Of a DNA stretch of 64,000 bases, positions 1-9,209 are shown one piece after another. The notes beneath the pieces were generated by a model, which searched no databases, was not told the DNA's origin, and saw nothing but the letters and a program-made list of their open reading frames with translations. This stretch comes from Microbacterium oleivorans (GTDB taxonomy: Bacteria; Actinomycetota; Actinomycetes; Actinomycetales; Microbacteriaceae). The first letter of the stretch is position 1. Each line of letters opens with the position of its first letter. The stretch is taken from contig NZ_LSTV01000004.1 in assembly GCF_001644225.1 (NCBI RefSeq), positions 1 through 64,000 of the forward strand. Direction: 5' to 3'. Position numbers and translations under genes: made by a program.

Positions 1-346
1 GATGCTCCCACACCACCCCCGCAAGGGCTTCGTAGTGAGGCAACTTCTCTACCTTAGGATGACACCCGCGAACTCGTCAAACCCGACACGCCGGTGATCT
101 CGAGAGATCGTGGGTGTGGGAGGTGACGACTGCGGGAGCGTCCCGATGCCCCGTCCTAGACCTGAGGTCAGACCCAATCGCAGAGCGACTGTTTCTTCTT
201 GGAGGGGGTGGTTCGCCATCTTGAGGGCGGCGGGCCTTTCGGCCTCTCGCTCTTCCCTGTGGGGCGAACAAGTAATAAGTTACGCGGGGTTCGGGGACTG
301 GGCAAATCAGCCCCGCATCCCGGGCGTGTCGGGCTCGCCGACCCGC
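1..346. other. Region without a recognised gene, possibly structured RNA
   Basis: I see no convincing coding sequence in these 346 bases downstream of guaB. Several inverted repeats are visible. Positions 5-14 (ctcccacacc) are complementary to 113-122. A short hairpin lies at 133-145 (cggga/tcccg). Positions 211-217 (gttcgcc) pair with 263-269 and enclose ggcc-tttc-ggcc. This could be a small structured RNA or the leader of a gene to the left, but it matches no RNA family that I know. Confidence 0.3.
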
Positions 347-1957
<1,611 letters not shown>

Positions 1958-2017
1958 TCAGGTGTCGCCGAAGCCACCGAACACTGGTACCCCTCGGCGC
2001 GTTCGACCACTCAACTC

Positions 2018-2023
2018 AGGAGG
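2018..2023 (+). promoter_or_regulatory. Ribosome-binding site fixing the livH start
   Basis: A perfect AGGAGG ends 5 nt before the GTG at 2029 and decides the start of livH. The same frame is open to 1909, but no upstream start has such a site. Confidence 0.8.
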
Positions 2024-2028
2024 TGCCA

Positions 2029-3366
2029 GTGGCGATCACCCCGACGACGCGCACTGTCCGTCGCCCGGGGCGGATGACACATCGCGTGTCCGCCCTCGCC
2101 GCGTTACTCTTCGCGGCGATCACACTCCTCTGCGCGATCCCCTCAGCGGCTTTCGCGGCAGCTCCGGAGAACCCCGGAGACGACCAGGAGAAGACCTCGT
2201 TCTACTTCGCGGGTGTCATCACGTTCGATGACAAACCCGTCCCCGACGTGTCCATCTCGGTGGAGGGCGACGGGTTCGAGGCATCCACTCTCACCACGAC
2301 CGATGGACGCTGGCGGCTGTACGTGCCCGAGAAGGCCACGTACACCCTGACCGTCGACGAGTCGACGCTGCCGGACGGCGTCATCGTCGAGGGCGACTCC
2401 GCGTCGCAGGAGGTGGAGTTCGGGCTCACCGGGTCAAAGATCGTCAACCTCTTCCTCGGCGAGGGCGAACGCCAGACGCAGTCCTTCATCGACCAGTTCG
2501 CGTCCCGCCTGTTCAACGGCGTGAACTTCGGGCTCCTGCTCGCGCTCGCAGCGATGGGAGCGGCACTGATCTACGGCACGACGGGGTTGTCGAACTTCGC
2601 TCACGGCGAGCTCGTCACCTGGGGCGCGCTGTTGGCGATGATCTTCAGCACCATGTGGCAGCTGCCCCTCTGGCTCGGGATCGCCGCGGCGATGCTGGGC
2701 GGCGCGGCGCTGGGACTCGCGTCGGATGCCGCCATCTGGCGCCCGCTCCGCCGGCGAGGTCTGGGGGTGGTCCAGCTGATGATCGTCAGCATCGGCCTCT
2801 CGCTGGCCCTCCGCTACACGTACCAGTTCGTCATCGGCGGCTCGACGTACCAGCTTCCGGGCGCCAGCCCCGCACCGATCCAGCTCGGCCCGATCTCGGT
2901 CTCCTACATCGACCTGATCAGCATGGGCGTCAGCATCCTGGTGATCCTCGCGGTGGCCTACTTCCTGTTGGGCACCCGGATCGGCAAGGCGACTCGAGCC
3001 ATCTCCGACAACCCCCAGCTCGCCTCGGCCTCGGGCATCAACGTCGATCGCGTCGTGCGCATCGTGTGGATCCTCGCCGGTGTCCTGGCTGCGTTGTCCG
3101 GCGTCCTGTGGGCCTACTTCCGCCCCGGTGTGAAGTGGGACATGGGCACGCAGATGCTGCTGCTGATCTTCGCGGCGATCACCCTCGGCGGTCTCGGCAC
3201 CGCGTTCGGTGCCCTTCTCGGATCCCTCATCGTCGGCATCGTCGTCGAGACCTCGACGCTGTGGATCCCGTCAGACCTGAAGTACGCGGGCGCTCTCGTC
3301 GTACTCATCCTCATCCTGCTCGTGCGGCCTCAGGGTCTGCTGGGCCGTAAAGAGAGATTGGGGTAG
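2029..3366 (+). CDS. livH: Branched-chain amino-acid ABC permease LivH with secreted N-terminal domain
   Basis: One of the two membrane subunits of a LIV-type (HAAT) importer. The permease half, from about residue 155, shows the LivH pattern (TTGLSNFAHGE, then several transmembrane helices, ending in LVRPQGLLGRKERLG). Unlike textbook LivH (about 290-310 aa), the 445-residue product starts with a signal-peptide-like helix (about residues 20-44, ending SAAFAAAPEN). An extracytoplasmic domain of about 75 residues follows (VPDVSISVEGDGFEAST, then TTDGRWRLYV, TYTLTV), whose pattern matches carboxypeptidase-regulatory-like beta-sandwich domains. It heads the livHMGF operon; livM begins 3 nt after its stop. 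Confidence 0.93.
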   Translation: MAITPTTRTVRRPGRMTHRVSALAALLFAAITLLCAIPSAAFAAAPENPGDDQEKTSFYFAGVITFDDKPVPDVSISVEGDGFEASTLTTTDGRWRLYVPEKATYTLTVDESTLPDGVIVEGDSASQEVEFGLTGSKIVNLFLGEGERQTQSFIDQFASRLFNGVNFGLLLALAAMGAALIYGTTGLSNFAHGELVTWGALLAMIFSTMWQLPLWLGIAAAMLGGAALGLASDAAIWRPLRRRGLGVVQLMIVSIGLSLALRYTYQFVIGGSTYQLPGASPAPIQLGPISVSYIDLISMGVSILVILAVAYFLLGTRIGKATRAISDNPQLASASGINVDRVVRIVWILAGVLAALSGVLWAYFRPGVKWDMGTQMLLLIFAAITLGGLGTAFGALLGSLIVGIVVETSTLWIPSDLKYAGALVVLILILLVRPQGLLGRKERLG

Positions 3367-3369
3367 CCC

Positions 3370-4347
3370 GTGGACTGGGGTGCCATCGTAGGAAACACGC
3401 TCAGCTACCTGCTGAGCCCCATCACCATCGCGTACGCCCTTGCGGCGACAGGCCTCGCCGTGCACTTCGGTTACGCCGGTCTCCTGAACTTCGGCATGGC
3501 CGGATTCATGGCCCTCGGCGGCTACGGCTACGCGATCTCGGTCCTGAGCTTCGGCCTGCCGTGGTGGCTCGGCATGATCATCGGCCTCGTGCTCGCGGCG
3601 GTCTTCGCTCTCGTTCTCGGCATCCCGACGCTGCGACTGCGGGCCGACTACCTCGCCATCGTCACCATCGCGGCCGCCGAGATCGTGCGACTCCTCTTCA
3701 CGACGCAGGTGTTCGACGAGTACACCAACTCGGCCGACGGCCTCGGCAACTACCACGGCGGGTTCCGCGACGCGAACCCCTTCCCCGACGGCACCTACGG
3801 TTTCGGCCCGTGGACGTTCAATGCGGACGGCCTCTGGGTGCGGGTGTTCGGGTTGCTGATGCTGGCGCTGGCGCTCTTCGTGGTCTGGTCGCTCGTCCGC
3901 AGCCCCTGGGGCCGCGTTCTCAAGGGCATCCGCGAGGACGAGGACGCCATCCGAGCCCTCGGCAAGAACGTCTTCGCCTACAAGATGCAGGCGCTCGTGG
4001 TCGGCGGTGTCATCGGTGCCCTCGGTGGCATCGTGTTCGTCCTTCCCTCCGCCGTCGTCCCGTCCAGCTACACCACCTCGCTGACCTTCTTCCTGTGGAC
4101 GATCCTGCTGCTCGGCGGCGCCGCAACGATCTTCGGCCCGTCGATCGGTGCCGTCCTGTTCTGGATGGTGATGGCTCTCCTCGGCAACATGCTCCCGCAG
4201 CTCGCCTCGCAGGGGTTCCTCCCGATGACGAGCATCCAGGCCGGCACGCTCCGGTTCGTCCTCGTGGGCGTCGCCCTCATGCTGCTCGTCATCTTCAGGC
4301 CGCAAGGTCTTCTCGGCGACAAGAAGGAGATGACCTTTGTCAAGTGA
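3370..4347 (+). CDS. livM: Branched-chain amino-acid ABC permease LivM
   Basis: Second membrane subunit of the LIV importer. The 325-residue protein is almost entirely hydrophobic helices. It carries the LivM signatures GYAGLLNFGMAGFMALGGY near the N-terminus, the cytoplasmic EAA-like loop SPWGRVLKGIREDEDAIRAL, and a C-terminal VIFRPQGLLGDKKE. The GTG start lies 3 nt after the livH stop. The C-terminal codons overlap livG by 11 nt, so translation of the operon is probably coupled. Confidence 0.95.
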   Translation: MDWGAIVGNTLSYLLSPITIAYALAATGLAVHFGYAGLLNFGMAGFMALGGYGYAISVLSFGLPWWLGMIIGLVLAAVFALVLGIPTLRLRADYLAIVTIAAAEIVRLLFTTQVFDEYTNSADGLGNYHGGFRDANPFPDGTYGFGPWTFNADGLWVRVFGLLMLALALFVVWSLVRSPWGRVLKGIREDEDAIRALGKNVFAYKMQALVVGGVIGALGGIVFVLPSAVVPSSYTTSLTFFLWTILLLGGAATIFGPSIGAVLFWMVMALLGNMLPQLASQGFLPMTSIQAGTLRFVLVGVALMLLVIFRPQGLLGDKKEMTFVK

Positions 4348-5341
4348 TCTGATCCCCGACCAGCCGGGCGCGACGCCCCCTCCGACCGGCTCGGTGCGGC
4401 GCCCGAAGACCACCGGGCTCGCGAAGGGTGAGAACGTCCCCGGAGTCGCGAAGAACGACCCGATCCTCATCATCGACGACGTGCAGCGCCGCTTCGGCGG
4501 GCTCACGGCTGTCGACGTGAAGCACCTCGAGATCCCCCGGAACGCCATCACCGCGTTGATCGGACCGAACGGCGCCGGCAAGACCACGCTGTTCAACCTC
4601 CTCTGCGGGTTCGACAAGCCGAACAGCGGCCGCTGGTCGTACGACGGCAAGAACCTCGCCGGCATCCCGGCCTTCAAGGTCGCTCGGATGGGACAGGTCC
4701 GCACGTTCCAGCTCACCAAGGCGCTCGCACTCCTCACCGTGCTCGAGAACATGAAGCTCGGCGCCCCCGGGCAGCGCGGCGAGAAGTTCTGGCAGAGCTT
4801 CGTGCCGCGCGTCTGGCGTCCGCAGGAGAAGCAGATCGAAGAGAAGGCCCGTGGCCTCCTCGCGCGCTTCAAGCTCGACGCCAAGGAGAAGGACTTCGCG
4901 GCCAGCCTCTCCGGCGGCCAGCGGAAGCTCCTGGAGATGGCCCGCGCCCTCATGAGCGATCCGAACCTCGTGATGCTCGACGAACCGATGGCCGGCGTGA
5001 ACCCCGCCCTCACGCAGTCGCTGCTCGATCACATCCTCGATCTCAAAGAGCTCGGCATGACCGTTCTCTTCGTCGAGCACGACATGCACATGGTCCGCCA
5101 CATCGCGGACTGGGTCGTCGTCATGGCCGAGGGGAAGGTCGTGGCCGAGGGTCCGCCCGACACCGTCATGCAGGACAAGGCGGTCATCGATGCGTACCTC
5201 GGCAGCCACCAGGACGTCGATCTGGGCGTCGTGACGGGACGGGTCCCCGGCGAACTGGACGAATCCGCCCGCGAGATGCTCGCGGAGATCGAAGAAGAGG
5301 AGGCGTCTTCGATCGCGGACGCCGAGAAAGAGGACAAATGA
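4337..5341 (+). CDS. livG: Branched-chain amino-acid ABC ATPase LivG
   Basis: Cytosolic ATPase of the LIV importer. Walker A GPNGAGKTT is at residues 76-84, the ABC signature LSGGQ near 193, Walker B VMLDEPMAG follows, and the switch His lies in FVEHDMHMV. The protein (334 aa) is longer than usual LivG (about 255) because of a Pro/Gly-rich N-terminal stretch of about 40 residues and an acidic C-terminal tail. The start is TTG at 4337, 6 nt after AAGGAGA and inside the end of livM; an ATG at 4330 is out of frame. Its stop overlaps the livF ATG (ATGA). Confidence 0.94.
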   Translation: MSSDLIPDQPGATPPPTGSVRRPKTTGLAKGENVPGVAKNDPILIIDDVQRRFGGLTAVDVKHLEIPRNAITALIGPNGAGKTTLFNLLCGFDKPNSGRWSYDGKNLAGIPAFKVARMGQVRTFQLTKALALLTVLENMKLGAPGQRGEKFWQSFVPRVWRPQEKQIEEKARGLLARFKLDAKEKDFAASLSGGQRKLLEMARALMSDPNLVMLDEPMAGVNPALTQSLLDHILDLKELGMTVLFVEHDMHMVRHIADWVVVMAEGKVVAEGPPDTVMQDKAVIDAYLGSHQDVDLGVVTGRVPGELDESAREMLAEIEEEEASSIADAEKEDK

Positions 5342-6111
5342 CCCAGGCATCCGGAGTGCCCTCTCCCGAGGTCGGTGCGGTCGACGACCGCGAGATCGTC
5401 GTGGAGGTCCGCGACCTGCTGGCCGGATACCTGCCGGGCATCAACATCATCAACCACGCCAATCTCGTCGCGCGCAAGGGCGAGCTGATCGGCATCATCG
5501 GGCCCAACGGCGCGGGTAAGTCCACTCTCCTCAAGTCCATCTTCGGCATGGTCAAGGTGCGCGGCGGCGAGATCAACGTCGACGGGTCGAGCATCGTCGG
5601 ACTCAAGTCCGACGCTCTCGTCCGTCGCGGCGTCGCGTTCGTCCCGCAGACCAACAACGTGTTCCCCTCGCTGTCGATCGAGGAGAACCTGCAGATGGGT
5701 CTCTACCAGCGGCCGAGCGCCTACAAGGAGCGGCTGGAGTTCGTGACGTCGATCTTCGCCGAGCTGGGCAAGCGCCTGAAGCAGCGTGCGGGCTCGCTGT
5801 CGGGTGGCGAACGCCAGATGGTCGCCATGTCGCGGGCGCTCATGATGGATCCCTCCGTGCTGCTTCTCGACGAGCCCAGCGCCGGCCTCTCCCCCGTCCG
5901 TCAGGATGACGCCTTCATTCGCGTCTCGGACATCAACAAGGCCGGCGTGACGACGATCATGGTGGAGCAGAACGCCCGACGCTGCCTGCAGATCTGCGAC
6001 CGCGGGTACGTCCTGGACCAGGGTCGGGACGCCTACGAGGGCACCGGCCGCGAGCTGCTCAACGACCCGAAGGTCATCGGGCTCTACCTCGGAACGCTCG
6101 GTACCGACTGA
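5338..6111 (+). CDS. livF: Branched-chain amino-acid ABC ATPase LivF
   Basis: Second ATPase of the LIV importer (257 aa, family-typical). Walker A GPNGAGKST is at 55-63, signature LSGGERQMVAMSRAL follows, then Walker B VLLLDEPSAGLSP and the LivF-type MVEQNARRCLQICDRGYVL. The ATG overlaps the livG stop by 4 nt. It is the last gene of the operon and is followed by a strong intrinsic terminator. Confidence 0.95.
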   Translation: MTQASGVPSPEVGAVDDREIVVEVRDLLAGYLPGINIINHANLVARKGELIGIIGPNGAGKSTLLKSIFGMVKVRGGEINVDGSSIVGLKSDALVRRGVAFVPQTNNVFPSLSIEENLQMGLYQRPSAYKERLEFVTSIFAELGKRLKQRAGSLSGGERQMVAMSRALMMDPSVLLLDEPSAGLSPVRQDDAFIRVSDINKAGVTTIMVEQNARRCLQICDRGYVLDQGRDAYEGTGRELLNDPKVIGLYLGTLGTD

Positions 6112-6123
6112 CTCCCTTCCACG

Positions 6124-6156
6124 AGGCCCCCGTCCGCTGAACGCTGACGGGGGCTT
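6124..6156 (+). terminator. Intrinsic terminator after livF
   Basis: A 9-bp GC-rich stem (gcccccgtc, 6126-6134, with gacgggggc, 6146-6154) is extended by A/G-T pairs on each side and followed by ttcgtcgtt. It lies 13 nt after the livF stop, closing the livHMGF transcript. Confidence 0.8.
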
Positions 6157-6197
6157 CGTCGTTGCATACGCGCTCGCACTCCGCGGGCGCAACGAAA

Positions 6198-6233
6198 GGC
6201 GGCGCCCGGGGATCGGAATCCCCGGGCGCCGCC
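6198..6233 (-). terminator. Intrinsic terminator of livK
   Basis: A perfect 16-bp stem (6198-6213 with 6218-6233) around the tetraloop cgga. Read on the minus strand it is followed by TTTCGTT. It lies 15 nt beyond the livK stop and also insulates the convergent livF transcript. Confidence 0.85.
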
Positions 6234-6247
6234 CTCAGTGCTGCGCG

Positions 6248-7516
6248 TCAGTTGATGCGCGTGTGCGTGTTGTCGGCACCGTACTGGAAGATGCCGATGG
6301 TCGCCTCGGTGGGGTCACCGTTCTCGTCGAAGGTGATGGGACCGGAGTAGCCGTCGTAGTTGGCCACGCCGCCGTCGAGGATGATGTCGGCGCAATCGGC
6401 GAACGTGGTGCAGGCGGTGCCGTCGCCGCTGCCACCGGAGACCTCCTGCAGCTTGCCGGCGATCGCGGTGCCCGAGACGTCGTTCGCAGCGAGCGCGCCC
6501 AGGGCGAGCAGGACTGCGGCGTCGTACGACTCAGCGGCGTAGGACTGGTCCTCGAGCTCGCTGTTGCCTGCCTCGGTCCACGCGGCGTTCAGGCGCTCGA
6601 CGAAGTCGTCCTCGAGCACGGGCCCGGGGGTCGTGCCCTGAGCACCCTCGAGCGAGACGCTGACGTCGTCGCCCCACTGCTTCAGGTTTCCGTCGACGAG
6701 GTAGAAGTTCTCGGCATCCTGACCGGCGTTGACCAGCAGCGGCGCGATCGTCGCGAATTCGTCGAACGTGATCGCCACGATGGCGTCGGGGTTCTCCGCG
6801 GCGACGGTGGCGACCTGCGCGTCGAACGAGGTGTCACCGGTGTTGAAGGACGACTCGGCGACGACGGTGCCACCGGTGCTCTCGAACACCTCCTTGACCA
6901 CGTTGCGCAGGCCCGTGCCGTAGGCGTCGTTGATGTAGATGATGCCGATCGTGCTCTTGCCGTCTTCAGCGATCTTGTTCGCGAGGACCTCGCCCTGCAG
7001 CAGGTCGCTCGGCGCCGTGCGCCAGTAGAGGTTGTCGTCCTCCCACGTGGTGAAGTCGGGCGAGGTGTTGGCGGGCGAGAACGTGATGATGCCCTCGGAC
7101 ACGTTGCTGTCGAGGAACAGCTTGGTGACGCCGGATGCCGCGGCACCGATCATCGCCGAGACGCCCTCGTTCTGCAGACGCGGGACCGTGGTCTCGTAGG
7201 CCTTGTTGTCGGTGTCACCGGAGTCGCCGGCGCTGAGCTCGACGGTGATGCCCTTCGCGGCCTCATTGATCTCGTTGACGGCCAGGAGCACGCCGGCCTC
7301 TTCGGGCGGGCCGAGGAACGCGAGGCTTCCCGTCTGGGGCAGGACCGTTCCGAGCTTGAGCGTCAGATCTTCGCGCTCGACGGCGGGGCCGCTCGAGGAC
7401 GGCGAGGACGGCGCTGTCGGGGAACCGGCGCAGCCGGCGAGGACGAGGGCGGACGCGCTGGCGAGGGCGATACCGCCCAGAGCCTTCGCGGCACGCGAAC
7501 GGGAGAAGACGGACAT
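6248..7516 (-). CDS. livK: Branched-chain amino-acid binding lipoprotein
   Basis: Substrate-binding component that delivers amino acids to LivHM from the outer face of the membrane. The 422-residue protein has a lipoprotein signal peptide with lipobox LVLAGC (Cys29). A Ser/Pro linker and a Leu/Ile/Val-binding (periplasmic-binding type I) fold follow, with typical segments TLKLGTVLPQTGSLAFLGPP and IGIIYINDAYGTGL. It is convergent to the livHMGF operon rather than in it. It has its own promoter and terminator, so expression can be set separately, often higher for binding proteins. AAGGAG precedes the ATG. Confidence 0.93.
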   Translation of the reverse strand: MSVFSRSRAAKALGGIALASASALVLAGCAGSPTAPSSPSSSGPAVEREDLTLKLGTVLPQTGSLAFLGPPEEAGVLLAVNEINEAAKGITVELSAGDSGDTDNKAYETTVPRLQNEGVSAMIGAAASGVTKLFLDSNVSEGIITFSPANTSPDFTTWEDDNLYWRTAPSDLLQGEVLANKIAEDGKSTIGIIYINDAYGTGLRNVVKEVFESTGGTVVAESSFNTGDTSFDAQVATVAAENPDAIVAITFDEFATIAPLLVNAGQDAENFYLVDGNLKQWGDDVSVSLEGAQGTTPGPVLEDDFVERLNAAWTEAGNSELEDQSYAAESYDAAVLLALGALAANDVSGTAIAGKLQEVSGGSGDGTACTTFADCADIILDGGVANYDGYSGPITFDENGDPTEATIGIFQYGADNTHTRIN

Positions 7517-7569
7517 TGTGCTCCTTGCTGTGGTGACACGGGTCAGATCGGGTCTGCCCCGGTGTGATC

Positions 7570-7575
7570 AACCTA
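7570..7575 (-). promoter_or_regulatory. Putative -10 element of livK
   Basis: TAGGTT on the minus strand, about 54 nt upstream of the livK ATG, is the only TA-rich hexamer in the leader. A weak TTGGAG lies 15 nt further upstream. Confidence 0.4.
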
Positions 7576-7672
7576 GCGGCGCGCTCGTCTCTCCAATGTT
7601 GCCGTTCGTTAACGATGTGTAACGAGGTGGGCACGCTCCCATAACGGTCTCGGGAAGCGGGGTCCGGCGGCA

Positions 7673-8611
7673 TCAGACGGGGTCGGGCACCACCGCTTCG
7701 GCGCGCGTCCGGTTGCGCCGGGAGGAGACGAGCGAGTCCACCGTGAAGGCCGCGACGGCGACCCAGACGAGGCCGAATCCGATCCAGCGCTCGAAGGGCA
7801 TCGGCTCACCGAGGATGAGCACCCCGGTGAGGAACTGCATGATCGGCGCGATGAACTGCAGGATGCCGACCACGGTCAGCGTGGTGCGGCGGGCGCCGGC
7901 GGAGAAGAACAGGAGCGGAACGGCGGTGACGGCCCCCGCCAGCAGGAGCAGGACGGTGTGCCCGGTCCCCTCGCGGCCCATCGTCAGCCCCGAGGTGACA
8001 CCGACGAGGACGAGCTGGAAGACGGCGATCGGCACGAGCCAGAAGGACTCGAGGGTGAGGCCGCTCACGGCATCCACCGACGGTCCGATCTTCTTCTTGA
8101 CGAGACCGTACGTCGCGAAGCTCGCCGCGAGGGCGAGCGCGATCCAGGGCACGCGGCCGACCGCGACGATGATCACGACGACCGCCACGCCCGCGATGCC
8201 GACCGCGACCCACTGCGCGGTCCGCAGGCGTTCCTTCAGCACGATGACGCCGAGGAGCACGGTCGCGATCGGGTTGATGAAGTAGCCGAGGCTCGTCTCG
8301 ACGACGTGACCGGTCAGAGTCCCGATGAGGAAGACCTGCCAGTTGACGTAGATGAGCAGGCCCGCCAGGAGCGTCCAGAGCATGAGGCGACGATCGCGCA
8401 GGATGACCCGCATCCGCCCCCAGCCGCGGGTGATCGCGAGCAGCGCGATGCAGAAGACGAGGCTCAGCAGGATGCGCCAGCCGACGACCTCCCACGGCGT
8501 CGTCGGGGCGAGGCTGACGAAGTAGAGCGGCAGGAAGCCCCACAGGACGTAGGCCGAGAAGACGAAGACGCCCCCGAGGGACTTCTCGCGCGCGGCCTGC
8601 TCGGGTGTCAT
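7673..8611 (-). CDS. rarD: RarD-type EamA (DMT superfamily) transporter
   Basis: Ten-helix membrane protein of the drug/metabolite transporter superfamily. The N-terminal pattern (SAYVLWGFLPLYFVSL, then WEVVGWRILLSLVF, WQVFLIGTLTGHVVETSLG and FINPI) is that of the RarD/YojE branch. The substrate is not established for the family. Length (312 aa from the ATG) is typical. I chose ATG 8611 over the in-frame GTG 8617 because TAGGCT stands exactly 7 nt upstream of the ATG, the leaderless arrangement seen elsewhere in this window. Confidence 0.9.
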   Translation of the reverse strand: MTPEQAAREKSLGGVFVFSAYVLWGFLPLYFVSLAPTTPWEVVGWRILLSLVFCIALLAITRGWGRMRVILRDRRLMLWTLLAGLLIYVNWQVFLIGTLTGHVVETSLGYFINPIATVLLGVIVLKERLRTAQWVAVGIAGVAVVVIIVAVGRVPWIALALAASFATYGLVKKKIGPSVDAVSGLTLESFWLVPIAVFQLVLVGVTSGLTMGREGTGHTVLLLLAGAVTAVPLLFFSAGARRTTLTVVGILQFIAPIMQFLTGVLILGEPMPFERWIGFGLVWVAVAAFTVDSLVSSRRNRTRAEAVVPDPV

Positions 8612-8618
8612 GAGCACA

Positions 8619-8624
8619 AGCCTA
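8619..8624 (-). promoter_or_regulatory. -10 element, leaderless rarD
   Basis: TAGGCT on the minus strand, separated from the ATG at 8611 by 7 nt, so transcription would begin at or next to the start codon. Confidence 0.55.
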
Positions 8625-8692
8625 CGACGGTCATGACAGCGGGCGCGTCATCCGCACTGCCGTCGATCGCCCAGATCCTGCCATCAACGGAA

Positions 8693-8724
8693 CAGGGCCC
8701 GGATGCCGAAGCATCCGGGCCCTG
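8693..8724 (-). terminator. Terminator hairpin after groES
   Basis: A perfect 14-bp stem (8693-8706 with 8711-8724) around cgaa, 18 nt beyond the groES stop. No strong U-tract follows. It makes groES a single-gene transcript. Confidence 0.7.
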
Positions 8725-8742
8725 CGCTGCAGTCGCTGTGTG

Positions 8743-9039
8743 TCAGCGGACGACGACCGCCAGGACGTCGCGAGCCGACAGGACGAGGAACTCGTCGGCG
8801 CCGAACTTGACCTCGGTGCCGCCGTACTTGCTGTACAGGACGCGGTCGCCGACGGCGACGTCGAGCGGAACCCGGTTGCCGTTGTCGTCGATGCGGCCGG
8901 GGCCCACGGCCACGACCTCGCCCTCCTGGGGCTTCTCCTTGGCGGTGTCAGGGATGACCAGGCCACTTGCGGTGGTCTGCTCGGCCTCGACCTGCTTGAT
9001 GACGATGCGGTCTTCGAGCGGCTTGATGGAAACCGACAC
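8743..9039 (-). CDS. groES: Co-chaperonin GroES
   Basis: Cap subunit of the GroEL-GroES folding chamber, cytosolic. The 98-residue protein begins [14 protein letters not shown], has the mobile-loop segment [18 protein letters not shown] and the usual [16 protein letters not shown]. No groEL follows: a terminator and then rarD occupy the downstream side, so groEL must be elsewhere. It is controlled by two CIRCE elements flanking its promoter, so it should be part of the HrcA heat-shock regulon. Confidence 0.97.
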   Translation of the reverse strand: MSVSIKPLEDRIVIKQVEAEQTTASGLVIPDTAKEKPQEGEVVAVGPGRIDDNGNRVPLDVAVGDRVLYSKYGGTEVKFGADEFLVLSARDVLAVVVR

Positions 9040-9082
9040 GGTCTACCTCTTTCTTGCTGGTGGGGTCCTGCTACAAGACTCA

Positions 9083-9109
9083 TCAGCACTCGCTTACCGA
9101 GAGTGCTAA
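9083..9109. promoter_or_regulatory. CIRCE operator 2 (HrcA site) of groES
   Basis: tcagcactc-N9-gagtgctaa differs at one position from the consensus ttagcactc-N9-gagtgctaa. It lies just downstream of the groES -10, where bound HrcA would block initiation. Confidence 0.88.
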
Positions 9110-9113
9110 CAAA

Positions 9114-9142
9114 AGTCTAGAGCGCGGTTGGCACTCATGCAA
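9114..9142 (-). promoter_or_regulatory. groES promoter
   Basis: On the minus strand TTGCAT (9137-9142) and TAGACT (9114-9119) are 17 bp apart, a good sigma-70/SigA-type pair. The upstream CIRCE overlaps the -35 and the other begins 4 bp after the -10. Confidence 0.75.
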
Positions 9143-9154
9143 CGCGAGTGCCAA
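9128..9154. promoter_or_regulatory. CIRCE operator 1 (HrcA site) of groES
   Basis: ttggcactc-N9-gagtgccaa, a perfect 9-bp inverted repeat with the diagnostic 9-nt spacer. One symmetric base pair differs from the consensus. It overlaps the groES -35 and lies between groES and the divergent methyltransferase gene. Confidence 0.85.
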
Positions 9155-9197
9155 CACGATGACGGATGCCGCGACGCACCATCCGACCGCGGAGACC

Positions 9198-9203
9198 TAG
9201 GCT
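9198..9203 (+). promoter_or_regulatory. -10 element, leaderless methyltransferase gene
   Basis: TAGGCT followed by exactly 6 nt and the ATG at 9210; no Shine-Dalgarno sequence is possible in between. Confidence 0.6.
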
Positions 9204-9209
9204 GGCCGG

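Noticed and set aside
77..271. Possible 57-64 aa proteins left of guaB
   Set aside because: No ribosome-binding site, no recognisable features, and the region has RNA-like inverted repeats instead.
3271..5013. Long minus-strand frame across livM and livG
   Set aside because: Antisense shadow of well-identified transporter genes; no motif, no ribosome-binding site.
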